In this document: piece after piece, positions 9,633 through 17,732 of the stretch
How the letters are laid out: every line of letters starts with the position of its first letter
Numbering within the stretch: the stretch's first letter is position 1
Assembly (NCBI RefSeq): GCF_003086355.1
Contig: NZ_CP031733.1
Span: 372,001 to 436,000, forward strand
DNA from: Streptococcus chenjunshii
GTDB taxonomy: Bacteria; Bacillota; Bacilli; Lactobacillales; Streptococcaceae
Direction: 5' to 3'
Length of the DNA: 64,000 nucleotides
The notes under the pieces: model-generated
Told to the model about the DNA's origin: nothing
What the model saw: the letters and a program-made list of their open reading frames with translations, nothing else
The model's database searches: none
Made by a program: the position numbers and the translations under genes

Positions 9633-9821
9633 ATGGATTTGATACAACTCTTTAAACAGTACCGCTATCCTATTGCTGGCGGCCTGCTGGGACTGATACT
9701 TGCTCTTTTATTGGTAAGTTACGGTTTCTTGAAAACACTCATTATCCTAATTTTCATATCGGCAGGTATCTATGGTTCTGCCTACTTGAAAAAGACTGGG
9801 ATACTAGATCATTTGAAATAG
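9633..9821 (+). CDS. DUF2273 small membrane protein
   Basis: This 62-residue protein has two hydrophobic segments (about 14-30 and 32-48), typical of the DUF2273 proteins found between amaP and asp23. GGAGG precedes the ATG and the gene sits 8 bases after amaP. It is thought to help membrane attachment of Asp23; no catalytic features are visible. Confidence 0.8.
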   Translation: MDLIQLFKQYRYPIAGGLLGLILALLLVSYGFLKTLIILIFISAGIYGSAYLKKTGILDHLK

Positions 9822-9828
9822 GAGAAGT

Positions 9829-10335
9829 ATGATAGCAGGAATGAGATCTGACAGTTCAGGCAATACAATTAAAGGTGAACTGACATACGCCGATAAAGTG
9901 ATTGAAAAAATAGTTGGTTTAGCGCTGGGATCAGTTGACGGTCTGCTTGCAGCCGACGGCGGCTTTTTAGCCAATGTCAAAGATAGGCTGCTGAATACAG
10001 ATACTACAACAGACGGTATCCAGGTTGAGGTTGGTCAAAAACAGGTCGCAGTAGATTTAGCTATTATTGTCCAATACCAAAAACATGTTCCGACTGTTTT
10101 TCAGCATATTAAAACGGCTGTCGCAAAAGAAATCAAAGGAATGACCGGATTAGAAGTTGTGGAAGTCAATGTCAGTGTTGCTGATATTAAGACTCGGGAG
10201 CAGCATGAAGCTGACAAAGTCAGTCTGCAGGACCGCTTGACAGACACTGCCCAAACAACCGGAACATTTGTCGCAGAACAGTACCATAAGCTGGCAAAAG
10301 ACACTAAATTAAGAGAGCGGGACAACAATCGGTAA
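9829..10335 (+). CDS. Asp23/Gls24 family envelope stress protein, copy 1
   Basis: This 168-residue Asp23/Gls24 (DUF322) protein includes the family core TYADKVIEKIVGLALGSVDG and VEVGQKQVAVDLAIIVQY. Family members form membrane-associated assemblies and are induced by alkaline, bile or starvation stress. It starts 7 bases after the DUF2273 gene with GGAGA upstream. A paralogue lies 430 bases downstream at 10762, separated by a repeat B copy and a CsbD gene. Confidence 0.92.
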   Translation: MIAGMRSDSSGNTIKGELTYADKVIEKIVGLALGSVDGLLAADGGFLANVKDRLLNTDTTTDGIQVEVGQKQVAVDLAIIVQYQKHVPTVFQHIKTAVAKEIKGMTGLEVVEVNVSVADIKTREQHEADKVSLQDRLTDTAQTTGTFVAEQYHKLAKDTKLRERDNNR

Positions 10336-10500
10336 ATCGTCATAAGCTGACGATTTCGGTTTTGCCGTCCCGCCTCCGCACAGTTGTTTAGAAAGACCGC
10401 TGCCCCTTGCGCAGCAAGGGATAAGACCTTCTGATCAGCCGCTGTGTAAACTCATATGTTTAAAAAAGTAAAATGAGACAGGATTCTTGTCCTGGCCTCA
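10310..10500 (+). repeat. Dispersed repeat family B, copy 1
   Basis: This copy contains aatcggtaaatcgtcataag with its inverted partner gacgatttcggtttt, then cccgcctccgcacag, cagcaagggataagacctt and tcagccgctgtg. It ends near aaaatgagacaggatt. The same order occurs in reverse at 30650-30868 and in part at 40975-41105. The first part can fold into a hairpin and may terminate the upstream genes. Confidence 0.75.
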
Positions 10501-10530
10501 CAAGTGATACAGAAAGATGAAACTAAAACT

Positions 10531-10722
10531 ATGGAAAAAGAAAAATACGATGCAAAAGTTAAACAAGCAAAGGGTTCTCTGCGGGAAGCAGCCGGCCGTC
10601 TGACAGGCGACAGGAAAAGGGAAGCCAAAGGAACAGCAGAGAAACTTTCAGGCAAGATTAAAGAAAAAGCAGCAGATGCTAAAGAAGCTGTCAAAAATGC
10701 ATCAAATAAGGAAAGCCTATAA
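10531..10722 (+). CDS. CsbD family stress protein
   Basis: This 63-residue, highly charged protein has the CsbD pattern (KQAKGSLREAAGRLTGD) and a lysine/alanine-rich helical tail. CsbD proteins are small, probably unstructured general-stress proteins of unknown biochemical function. The ATG at 10531 gives the normal family length; the frame is open to a GTG at 10504. It lies inside the Gls24 cluster between the two paralogues. Confidence 0.85.
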   Translation: MEKEKYDAKVKQAKGSLREAAGRLTGDRKREAKGTAEKLSGKIKEKAADAKEAVKNASNKESL

Positions 10723-10761
10723 AAGGTTTAACAGCAAGAAAGAAATCAAAGGGGTGATTTT

Positions 10762-11292
10762 ATGACAGAAACAGCAGTTACTGATCACACTATCCGGCAA
10801 ACACATCAATCGTCAGATTTAAAAGGTGACATTATTTACAGTGATAAGGTCATTGAAAAAATTATTGGGAAATCGTTAAAAACCGTTTCAGGGCTTTTAG
10901 CTTTCAGCGGTGGGTTTTTCTCTGACTTAAAAAACAAGGTTGTAAACAGCGACGACATCACAGAAGGTGTGGATGTAGAAGTAGGGACTAAGCAAGTCGC
11001 TACCCATTTACGAATCGTTGTTGAATATGGCAGAGATATCCCAAAAATTGTTGAGCAAATTAAAAAGGTCGTTCAGCAGGAAGTGGCCAAGATGACACAT
11101 TTAGATGTTATAGAAGTCAATGTAGAAGTCATCGATACCAGAACCTTGGACGAGTTTGAAGCAGCTTCAGTTACTGTTCAGGACCGAGTGACAGAAGCCG
11201 GAAAAACGACCGGCAGGTTTATTGAAGAGCAGGCTGTGAAAACAAAGCAAAACTTGTCAGAAAGCGCTGAGGAACCTGAGCCTTCTCACTAG
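10762..11292 (+). CDS. Asp23/Gls24 family envelope stress protein, copy 2
   Basis: This 176-residue paralogue of the 9829 gene shares IYSDKVIEKIIGKSLKTVSG and VEVGTKQVATHLRIVVEY. It has a longer N-terminus and an acidic C-terminus. AAAGGGG precedes the ATG. Two Gls24 paralogues in one operon are common in streptococci and enterococci; they may form mixed assemblies. Confidence 0.92.
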   Translation: MTETAVTDHTIRQTHQSSDLKGDIIYSDKVIEKIIGKSLKTVSGLLAFSGGFFSDLKNKVVNSDDITEGVDVEVGTKQVATHLRIVVEYGRDIPKIVEQIKKVVQQEVAKMTHLDVIEVNVEVIDTRTLDEFEAASVTVQDRVTEAGKTTGRFIEEQAVKTKQNLSESAEEPEPSH

Positions 11293-11388
11293 CAGGGCAG
11301 TCTATAGTCTGTTCTTCTTGCCAGAGTTTTAAATCATATTTAATTCCAGCCAGATGAACGAAAAACAGATAAGAGAAAATAGGTTGAT

Positions 11389-11514
11389 ATGAAAACAAAG
11401 ACTGCTAAAAAGAGCTTATTGATAAGCTTATTTCAACTCATAACAGTAGTCTTGCCCGCCCTCCGAGTTATTCGGGAGCTGATAAGAGACTATTATAAAC
11501 CTACGAAAAATTAA
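11389..11514 (+). CDS. Small basic membrane-associated peptide in the Gls24 operon
   Basis: This 41-codon frame starts at an ATG with AGG nearby. It encodes a basic N-terminus, one hydrophobic helix (SLLISLFQLITVVLPAL) and a charged tail (RELIRDYYKPTKN). It ends 10 bases before the next gene, in the same direction, within the stress operon. A single amphipathic or membrane helix fits the cluster's envelope theme. No family was recognised. Confidence 0.6.
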   Translation: MKTKTAKKSLLISLFQLITVVLPALRVIRELIRDYYKPTKN

Positions 11515-11524
11515 AGGGGACAAT

Positions 11525-11887
11525 ATGGCAAAAAAATCACATAAAAAAGGTATGACCTTCTTTCAGGGAGTGTTAACTGCAGCTACTATAGCAGGTATTG
11601 CTTACAGTATAACCTCCAAAGAAGATCGACAGGCTTTATTTAATAAAGGCAAAAAATTATGGAAAAATATCCTGCCTGCTGATCAAGCACAATCAGAGAC
11701 ATCAGCTGGATCACATTCTGCACAGGAAGTTCTTGCGGGGATTGCGGCTTCTGCCGGCAGGGCTGTTAATGAAGTCTATGAAAAAGTGGGAAACAAGGAT
11801 AAACAGAACCATTCTGCTGCCTTTGTTAACAATCAGTCAGATGATGATAAAGATGAGGGTGTATCAAGCGAGGATGCGAATCGGTAA
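11525..11887 (+). CDS. Hypothetical protein, last gene of the Gls24 operon (YtxH-like layout)
   Basis: This 120-residue protein has a short hydrophobic segment near the N-terminus (about 12-28, FFQGVLTAATIAGIAYS). A helical middle follows, with an acidic, serine-rich, probably disordered tail. The layout recalls YtxH-type general stress proteins, but the match is weak. AAAGGGG precedes the ATG. The operon terminator follows at once. Confidence 0.75.
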   Translation: MAKKSHKKGMTFFQGVLTAATIAGIAYSITSKEDRQALFNKGKKLWKNILPADQAQSETSAGSHSAQEVLAGIAASAGRAVNEVYEKVGNKDKQNHSAAFVNNQSDDDKDEGVSSEDANR

Positions 11888-11896
11888 AAGCCAAAC

Positions 11897-11998
11897 ATAA
11901 AAAAGAGGTCGGGGACAAATGTACTGTCCCTCCAAAAAGTTAGATAGAAAATCTAACAATTGGGGGGCAGTTCACCAGCCCAGCCTCTTATTTTTTGT
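11897..11998 (+). terminator. Terminator of the Gls24 operon
   Basis: Outer arms AAAAAAGAGG and CCTCTTATTTTTT close a stem of about 100 bases. Its interior is itself a second palindrome (11920-11974). Confidence 0.75.
11920..11974. mobile_element. IS3/IS150-like end-to-end palindrome (MITE-like remnant)
   Basis: About 55 bp form an inverted repeat beginning TGTACTGTCCCTCC and ending TTGGGGGGCAGTTCA. The centre is GTTAGAT-AGAA-ATCTAAC. The outer sequence resembles the terminal repeats of streptococcal IS3-family elements as I recall them. No transposase lies inside, so this is a relic or a minimal non-autonomous copy nested in the terminator. Confidence 0.4.
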
Positions 11999-12073
11999 CG
12001 GAACTGGTCTGTCAAGAAGCTGTAAGTCAGCATCGTTATATATTCAGCACTTAATCGTTTGTTGCTTCCGGCT

Positions 12074-12847
12074 TTACCTCAGGGAATCAGTCTGTTTCTG
12101 ATTTTTTAAACTGGCTGCATAAGCATCCAGAACAATACGGGACAGAATGGCTAAAGGAAGACGTGAATGAACTTCAAAATCGGGGAAATAGGAGAGTTCG
12201 GACTTAAAACCAAAGAGCTGATAATCGGTGAGTTGTGCTAAAGAACCGGAAGGGTTGGCACTTATTAAAATAGATGTTATGTGGCTGCGCTGGCAGTTTT
12301 TAGCTGCATCTACAAGTGCGGCTGTTTCACCATTGAGTGAAATAAAAATAACCAAGTCTTCGGCTGTCAGCCGCTTGCTGACGGGTCGAATAATATTCGG
12401 ATCTGTATGCAGTTCGCAGTATTTATGGCTTAACTGAAATTTAATCAGCATTTCCGAACCAGTCATTTCTGAAAAACCGCGAGCAAAAATCATAATTCTA
12501 TGAGCCGTTTTGATAGCAGCAATCGCCTGTTCCAGCACATCTGCATCAATCATATTTAAAGTACGGATGACCTCCTGATAGTTTTTGATAATAGACTGTT
12601 TGGTATCAGCGGTCATGTGCTGATTATTGATGATATGGAGACTGTCTCGGCTGTTATTTTGAATTTCATGCTTAAAAGCTGAAAACCCTGCATAGCCTTT
12701 TTTCTTTAATGTTCGGGTAACAGAAGCGTTTGAGACACTCAATCGTTCACTTAATTCGGAAATGGTCAAATCAATCATTTGGTTGAAATGTTCATTAATA
12801 TAATTCCAAATATACTCTTCAGTATCTGTCAGTCGATGTTGGTTCAT
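12074..12847 (-). CDS. RpiR-family transcriptional regulator with SIS domain
   Basis: This 257-residue protein has an N-terminal RpiR helix-turn-helix at about 1-80 (LSERLSVSNASVTRTLKKKG) and a C-terminal SIS sugar-phosphate-binding domain at about 107-240. It diverges from the sugar kinase/PTS/aldolase operon and probably controls it in response to a phosphosugar. As I recall, S. mutans has the same regulator-operon arrangement. A 9-bp inverted pair TTCACTATT/AATAGTGAA at 12868-12943 brackets the promoter region and is a candidate operator. Confidence 0.88.
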   Translation of the reverse strand: MNQHRLTDTEEYIWNYINEHFNQMIDLTISELSERLSVSNASVTRTLKKKGYAGFSAFKHEIQNNSRDSLHIINNQHMTADTKQSIIKNYQEVIRTLNMIDADVLEQAIAAIKTAHRIMIFARGFSEMTGSEMLIKFQLSHKYCELHTDPNIIRPVSKRLTAEDLVIFISLNGETAALVDAAKNCQRSHITSILISANPSGSLAQLTDYQLFGFKSELSYFPDFEVHSRLPLAILSRIVLDAYAASLKNQKQTDSLR

Positions 12848-12867
12848 AGTTCCTTCCTGAAAATCTG

Positions 12868-12943
12868 TTCACTATTACAGCGAAAGCTGAAAACGCATTC
12901 AATTTTAAAGTGTTAAGATAACTATACAAGATAAAATAGTGAA
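12868..12943. promoter_or_regulatory. Candidate RpiR operator pair and cre-like site
   Basis: TTCACTATT at 12868-12876 is the exact reverse complement of AATAGTGAA at 12935-12943. Between them, TGAAAACGCATTCA at 12888-12901 differs from the CcpA cre consensus at one position. On the minus strand TTGAAT, 17 bases, TGTAAT could be the regulator's promoter, with the cre-like site in its spacer. Confidence 0.55.
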
Positions 12944-13029
12944 TTGCAAGGCAGCAGCAAAGAAAACAGCCTGAAAATCTAATAAAAATGAAAAAGGCAG
13001 TATCATCAGTTATGGCGTTAACTAAATAC

Positions 13030-13372
13030 TGGAGATGTCTGGGTGGCAGCGCCCTTTATGGTCTGGGGCTCGATCCTATATGACTGAAGGCTTTGTCGTC
13101 TTAACAGCCTATAGACAGATCTAAAGGATGGTTTAAAAACTAATCCTTAATTTTGTCGGTGTTTATGCACAAGACGCAGTAGCCTAGCGTCATTTTAGCC
13201 GCTTTTTCAAAGCTCTAAAATGTCTGCTAGACTTTGCGGGGGCGAGACATCGAACGTTATGGTCTGGGGTTCTGTCTCGCTCCCTAGTCATCTTGGCAGG
13301 GGTGCGTCTGCGAAATCAAAGATTTCGGACTTACCGCCTTTCATGCGGTTTTTATGGGTGCTGTGTTTTAGG
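13030..13372 (+). repeat. Dispersed repeat family A, long copy in front of the sugar kinase
   Basis: This full-length copy in reverse orientation runs through gaaggctttgtcgtcttaa, gacgcagtagcctagcgtc, attttagccgctttttcaa and gggtgcgtctgcgaaatcaa, then cggacttaccgcc. It lies between the regulator/operator region and the first codon of the kinase gene, so it would form a leader of about 400 bases. The same composite occurs in opposite orientation at 33395-33820. Confidence 0.85.
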
Positions 13373-13379
13373 AGGGGTA

Positions 13380-14312
13380 ATGGGAATTTATACTTGTACA
13401 ATGAATCCGGCAATTGATTTGTTTATCGAAACAGAGGATATGCAGGCATCAAAAGTTAACCGTACGGTATCGAATGAAATTCAAGCTAATGGGAAAGGTG
13501 TCAATGTTTCTTTGATTATGAAGCAGCTCGGCTTAGACAGCACAGCTTTAGGTTTTTCAGGGGGCTTTACAGGCCGTTATATCAGTGACTACTTAACTGA
13601 ACAGAGGATAGCTAATCATTTTGTCGAAATAGCTGGTCTGACACGGATCAATGTTTTTACTAAGGTCAATGCCAGCAACCAAGAGTTTAAACTAGTCAAT
13701 CAAGGCCCGACGGTCAGTTTGGAAGCTCAGGAATTGCTCCTTAATCAGGTGAAAAATCTAACCGAAAATGACTATTTGATCATTTCCGGCAGTCTGCCGA
13801 GGGGAGTGGACCCATCGATACTGGCAGCTATTGCGAAAATTTGTCAGGAAAAAGGTGTACAGGCTGTTTTTGATGTCAGTCATGCTGTCGTTTTGGACTG
13901 CCTTCAGTATCAGCCCTATCTTTTAAAACCGAATGAGGAAGAAATAGCAGAGTGGTTCGGCTTAGAGAAGCTGTCAAAAGAGCAGGCTCTATTGTATGCG
14001 AAAAAACTGATTCAACTGGGGGCAAAAAATATTTTGCTTTCTCTGGGAGCTGATGGGGCTATGTATATTGCAAAAGACTTATCTGCATGGAGCTGCAACG
14101 CTCCGGCAGGCAAAGTCGTAAATACTGCCTGTTCAGGAGACACTTTGCTGGGAAGTTTTTTAACAGGATTAATAAAAAAGCAGGATACAGCGGCTAACTT
14201 AGCACAAAGCGTTGCTGCAGGCTCATCAACTGCTTTTAGAAGCGGGCTTACTGATTTCAGTGATGTTAATGCTCTTCAAAGGCAAATTCAGGTCAAAAAA
14301 ATGGAGGTTTAG
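13380..14312 (+). CDS. PfkB-family sugar-phosphate kinase (1-phosphofructokinase / tagatose-6-phosphate kinase)
   Basis: This 310-residue PfkB-type kinase opens with GIYTCTMNPAIDLF and has the substrate glycines NGKGVNVS. The motif ISGSLPRGVDPS follows, and the catalytic aspartate lies in NTACSGDTLLGSF. It phosphorylates a sugar phosphate delivered by the PTS encoded two bases downstream, giving the bisphosphate cleaved by the aldolase at 15808. The start is the ATG directly after GGAGGGG; upstream in-frame codons lie in the repeat. 1-phosphofructokinase and tagatose-6-phosphate kinase cannot be separated by eye. Confidence 0.85.
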   Translation: MGIYTCTMNPAIDLFIETEDMQASKVNRTVSNEIQANGKGVNVSLIMKQLGLDSTALGFSGGFTGRYISDYLTEQRIANHFVEIAGLTRINVFTKVNASNQEFKLVNQGPTVSLEAQELLLNQVKNLTENDYLIISGSLPRGVDPSILAAIAKICQEKGVQAVFDVSHAVVLDCLQYQPYLLKPNEEEIAEWFGLEKLSKEQALLYAKKLIQLGAKNILLSLGADGAMYIAKDLSAWSCNAPAGKVVNTACSGDTLLGSFLTGLIKKQDTAANLAQSVAAGSSTAFRSGLTDFSDVNALQRQIQVKKMEV

Positions 14313-14314
14313 AA

Positions 14315-15721
14315 ATGTTAACATATAAACTTATTGCCGCGACAGGCTGTCCGACGGGTATTGCCCATACCTTTATGGCTCAGGAGGCTCTGGAAAAGGC
14401 AGCTAAACAGAAAGGTGTCAGTATAAAAGTAGAAACACACGGTCAAATCGGGGTTGAAAATGAATTAACGGCAGCAGAGATTGCTGCTGCAGATGCTGTT
14501 ATTATTGCAGCGGATAAAGATGTTCAGGCTGAACGTTTCACGGGAAAACGTGTCATTTCTGTACCAGTGGCTGAGGGCATTAGAAATGCCGACCAGCTGA
14601 TAGCGGACGCTTTAGCAGGAAAGGGCACTATTCAAGGCGGTGAAGCAGCAGCAAGGGCCGAAGAGCAAAATACTGCAACAGGCAAGGAAAGCATCGGCCA
14701 CCAAATTTATAAACATTTAATGAACGGGGTATCACGTATGCTGCCCTTTGTCGTTGCCGGGGGTGTGCTGGTCGCCGTTTCCTTCTTGTTTGGAATTTAT
14801 TCTTACGATCCGGAAAGCAGCCAGTACAATTGGTTTGCCGCTTTGCTCAATACAGATATTGGCGGCGTGGCTATGAATATGATGACTCCTGTTCTGGCAG
14901 CTTTTATTGCTGAATCTATTGCTAAGCGTTCCGGCTTTGTTGCTGGTATGGTCGGCGGTCTTATGGCCGTTAACGGCGGTTCAGGTTTCTTAGGCGGAAT
15001 TATTGCCGGATTTGTTGCAGGTTATATCGTATTAGCCTTAGGAAAAGCTTTTGCATTTCTGCCTAAATCTTTGGATGGGCTGAAGGCAATCTTTCTTTAT
15101 CCGGTTTTTGGGGTACTGTTTACCGGATTAATAATGGCTTTGATCAATGCACCTATGGCTTGGGTCAATGAAAGTCTTATGGCATGGCTGGCAGCATTTG
15201 AAAATGCTAATCCGCTGATATTAGGTATCATTATCGGCTGTATGTCAGCTTTTGATATGGGCGGACCGGTTAATAAAGCAGCTTATGTCACCGGAACAGC
15301 TTTACTTGCTCAGGGGAATACGACTTTTATGGCCGGTGTTTCGGCAGCCTGTATTGCTCCCCCTTTAATTACCTTCGTAGCAACAACAGTATTTAGAAAG
15401 TATTACAGTGAAGAAGACAGAAATGCGGGAATTGCCAATCTGATTCTAGGTTCCACTCATATTACAGAAGGGGCTATTCCTTTTGCTGCTAAAGATCCGC
15501 TCCGTATACTGCCGACTTTTATGCTGGGTTCATCGATTGCAGCGGTTCTGACCTATATGTGGAAGGTTCGAGTTCCAGCTCCGCACGGCGGCTTTCTCGT
15601 TCTGCCTGTGGTTACCCATGCCTTTTTGTGGGTGCTGGCTATTGGAATCGGATCGATTGTTGCTGGGATAATCATGGGCTTGATTGAAAAAAGCAAGGCA
15701 GATAAAGCAGCATCTGTCTAA
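14315..15721 (+). CDS. PTS fructose-family transporter, fused IIB and IIC components
   Basis: This 468-residue protein has an N-terminal IIB domain at about 1-100, with the phosphorylated cysteine in AATGCPTGIAHTFMA. A linker rich in alanine and glutamate follows, then a IIC membrane domain with GGVLVAVSFLFG and the fructose-type signature SAFDMGGPVNKAAY. It imports and phosphorylates a ketose-type sugar. It starts two bases after the kinase. No IIA domain is present in the protein or in the operon, so phosphate must come from a IIA encoded elsewhere. Confidence 0.9.
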   Translation: MLTYKLIAATGCPTGIAHTFMAQEALEKAAKQKGVSIKVETHGQIGVENELTAAEIAAADAVIIAADKDVQAERFTGKRVISVPVAEGIRNADQLIADALAGKGTIQGGEAAARAEEQNTATGKESIGHQIYKHLMNGVSRMLPFVVAGGVLVAVSFLFGIYSYDPESSQYNWFAALLNTDIGGVAMNMMTPVLAAFIAESIAKRSGFVAGMVGGLMAVNGGSGFLGGIIAGFVAGYIVLALGKAFAFLPKSLDGLKAIFLYPVFGVLFTGLIMALINAPMAWVNESLMAWLAAFENANPLILGIIIGCMSAFDMGGPVNKAAYVTGTALLAQGNTTFMAGVSAACIAPPLITFVATTVFRKYYSEEDRNAGIANLILGSTHITEGAIPFAAKDPLRILPTFMLGSSIAAVLTYMWKVRVPAPHGGFLVLPVVTHAFLWVLAIGIGSIVAGIIMGLIEKSKADKAASV

Positions 15722-15807
15722 AGTTAAAACTGCCTGTTTTTTATAGTGGCTTCCTGATTTTGCCACTCCCTTTAAGTTCAGGCAGATAGTATAAACAGGA
15801 GGAATTT

Positions 15808-16791
15808 ATGGCTGTTAAAGAAGAAAAGAAACGCCGTCTGACTCAACTCAGTGATAGTAAGGGACTGATTTCTGCTCTGGCTTTTGATCAGCGCGGAGCC
15901 TTAAAAAAGATGATACAAAAATATCAGACCAAAGAAGTCAGTCCGCTCCAGATAACAGAACTAAAGAGTCTGGTTTCAGAAGAATTAACAGGCGCTGTAT
16001 CAGCGATTTTACTGGATCCAGAATATGGTTTACCAGCAGCAAAAGCGCGTGCAGCAGCGGCTGGCTTGCTTTTAGCCTATGAGCAAACAGGCTACGGCGA
16101 CACTGTAAGCCGTCTGCCTACCTGCCTTTCTAGTTGGTCGGTTAAACGCTTGAAAGAAGCTGGTGCTGCTGCAGTTAAATTTTTGCTTTACTACGATGCG
16201 GACGGCGATACTGCTGTTAATCAGCAGAAACAGGCCTATATTGAGCGTATAGGGGCAGAATGCCAAGCTGAGCAGCTGCCGTTCTTTCTGGAAATTCTGA
16301 GCTATGATGAAAAAATTTCTGACAAAGCAAGTCCGGAATTTGCTAAGCTCAAACCACAAAAAGTAAACGGAGCCATGGCTGTTTTTTCAAATCAGCGTTT
16401 CAATGTTGATATTCTTAAGGTTGAAGTGCCGCTCAATATGGACTATGTTGAGGGGTTTACATCTGGTCGTCTGGTAGTCTACAGCCGTCAAGAAGCTGTT
16501 CAGGCCTTCCGCGACCAAGAAGCTGCCGCTTCGCTTCCTTATATTTATCTAAGTGCCGGGGTATCTGCCCGCCGTTTCCAAGAAACACTGATTTTTGCTT
16601 ATGAATCCGGAGCAAAATTTAGTGGTGTTCTGTGCGGCCGTGCCAGCTGGGGCGATGTGGTGCCGATCTATATAGAATCCGGGAAAGAAGCTGCCCGCCA
16701 GTGGCTGCAGAGCCAAGGCCGCAAAAATATTGACACTTTAAATACTGTCCTGCAGCAGACAGCCATTCCTTGGAAGGAAAAATGGACTTGA
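15808..16791 (+). CDS. lacD: Tagatose 1,6-diphosphate aldolase
   Basis: This 327-residue class I aldolase of the LacD family has the conserved opening [19 protein letters not shown]. The Schiff-base lysine region is [15 protein letters not shown] and [10 protein letters not shown] follows. It splits tagatose (or fructose) bisphosphate into triose phosphates. GGAGGAA precedes the ATG. The 86-base gap after the PTS gene holds no IIA gene and no clear terminator, so the three genes are likely one operon. It may be equivalent to the second LacD copy of S. mutans. Confidence 0.92.
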   Translation: MAVKEEKKRRLTQLSDSKGLISALAFDQRGALKKMIQKYQTKEVSPLQITELKSLVSEELTGAVSAILLDPEYGLPAAKARAAAAGLLLAYEQTGYGDTVSRLPTCLSSWSVKRLKEAGAAAVKFLLYYDADGDTAVNQQKQAYIERIGAECQAEQLPFFLEILSYDEKISDKASPEFAKLKPQKVNGAMAVFSNQRFNVDILKVEVPLNMDYVEGFTSGRLVVYSRQEAVQAFRDQEAAASLPYIYLSAGVSARRFQETLIFAYESGAKFSGVLCGRASWGDVVPIYIESGKEAARQWLQSQGRKNIDTLNTVLQQTAIPWKEKWT

Positions 16792-17117
16792 GAGCTGCTA
16801 GCCCCATCATATAAACTTTCTCGCGCCTTTTCATCTTTAGATTCGGCTTAAATCAATTGCCGGAGGCTTTTACCCCGCCTCTGAACAGTCGGTTAGAAAT
16901 TTGTTTGCTAAAAGCTAAGTAAAGCGGGTCTAAGCTGAGTTCCTTTTCATTCAGGCTCAAATTCTTACTCGTTAAGCTTTAATAAATTGCACCTGTATTG
17001 CTTTAAAGACTGGGTTACTCCTTATAAAAAAGCCTTTTGCCGCCTAAAAATTTATTGGATTCGCTGTTTTCAGAATAACGATTTTATGGTAGAATATATT
17101 ATTAAATATAATATTTT
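16792..17117. other. Intergenic stretch with no recognised feature
   Basis: About 325 bases without a plausible gene, repeat copy or strong terminator. The AT-rich end (17080-17115) probably contains the promoter of the next gene. Confidence 0.5.
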
Positions 17118-17129
17118 TTGGAGGCTTAT

Positions 17130-17606
17130 ATGATTTCATATGAAAAGGTTCGCCAAACTCTGCGGACACTGAATATTACAGTGCTTGTACTGGAATTTAT
17201 TTCTGTTTTACTGGGGATTTTGAGCTTTATCGGGATTTTTACCCTTAGGGCTAATCTCGAGAATGAGGAAGTGACTTCTGCTTATACGGCAGAGCAGCTG
17301 GAAGCCTTAAGAGCCAGCATCACACCTTTCGCTATTTTTATTTCTGTGGTAACCTTTGTTATCAGTGTCGCTATCATTGTTCTTGTTTTTAGGAACTTAT
17401 CTAAACAGAAAGATGGCGAGGAAATCAGCTATATTCCTTATTTCTTGGGAATGGGAGTAACTGTCTTTAACATTATTTACAGTTTTACCAGCGGTTTTAA
17501 TATTTGGGGACTCCTTATTCAGGGAATTTTCCTTGCCTTATATGTTTATGCCTTTGTGGAAGCTCGGACGCTCAATGAAGGAAACACAACCGGCGATGCT
17601 TCATAA
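17130..17606 (+). CDS. Hypothetical four-helix membrane protein
   Basis: This 158-residue protein has four predicted membrane helices (about 17-40, 65-90, 104-122 and 126-144) and short charged loops. GGAGG at 17120-17124 supports the ATG at 17130 rather than an upstream TTG. It is a single-gene unit closed by a perfect terminator. No motif reveals a function. Confidence 0.75.
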   Translation: MISYEKVRQTLRTLNITVLVLEFISVLLGILSFIGIFTLRANLENEEVTSAYTAEQLEALRASITPFAIFISVVTFVISVAIIVLVFRNLSKQKDGEEISYIPYFLGMGVTVFNIIYSFTSGFNIWGLLIQGIFLALYVYAFVEARTLNEGNTTGDAS

Positions 17607-17607
17607 T

Positions 17608-17645
17608 AGAAAAAATCATCCTAGGTTCTTAGGATGATTTTTTCT
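17608..17645. terminator. Perfect bidirectional terminator
   Basis: AAAAATCATCCTA and TAGGATGATTTTT are separated by 6 bases, with A and T runs on both sides. It serves the plus-strand gene and may also serve dinB on the minus strand. Confidence 0.92.
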
Positions 17646-17732
17646 ATAAGCTAGAAAGCATATGAGGAAAGCTGCTGGCAGAATAAAATTAACTTAACCG
17701 ATAAGGGGTAGATATATTCATAAAGCGGCAGT

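Noticed and set aside
13220..13417. Open frame overlapping the sugar kinase start
   Set aside because: It lies mostly in repeat A and ends inside the kinase gene in a different frame; there is no protein-like composition.
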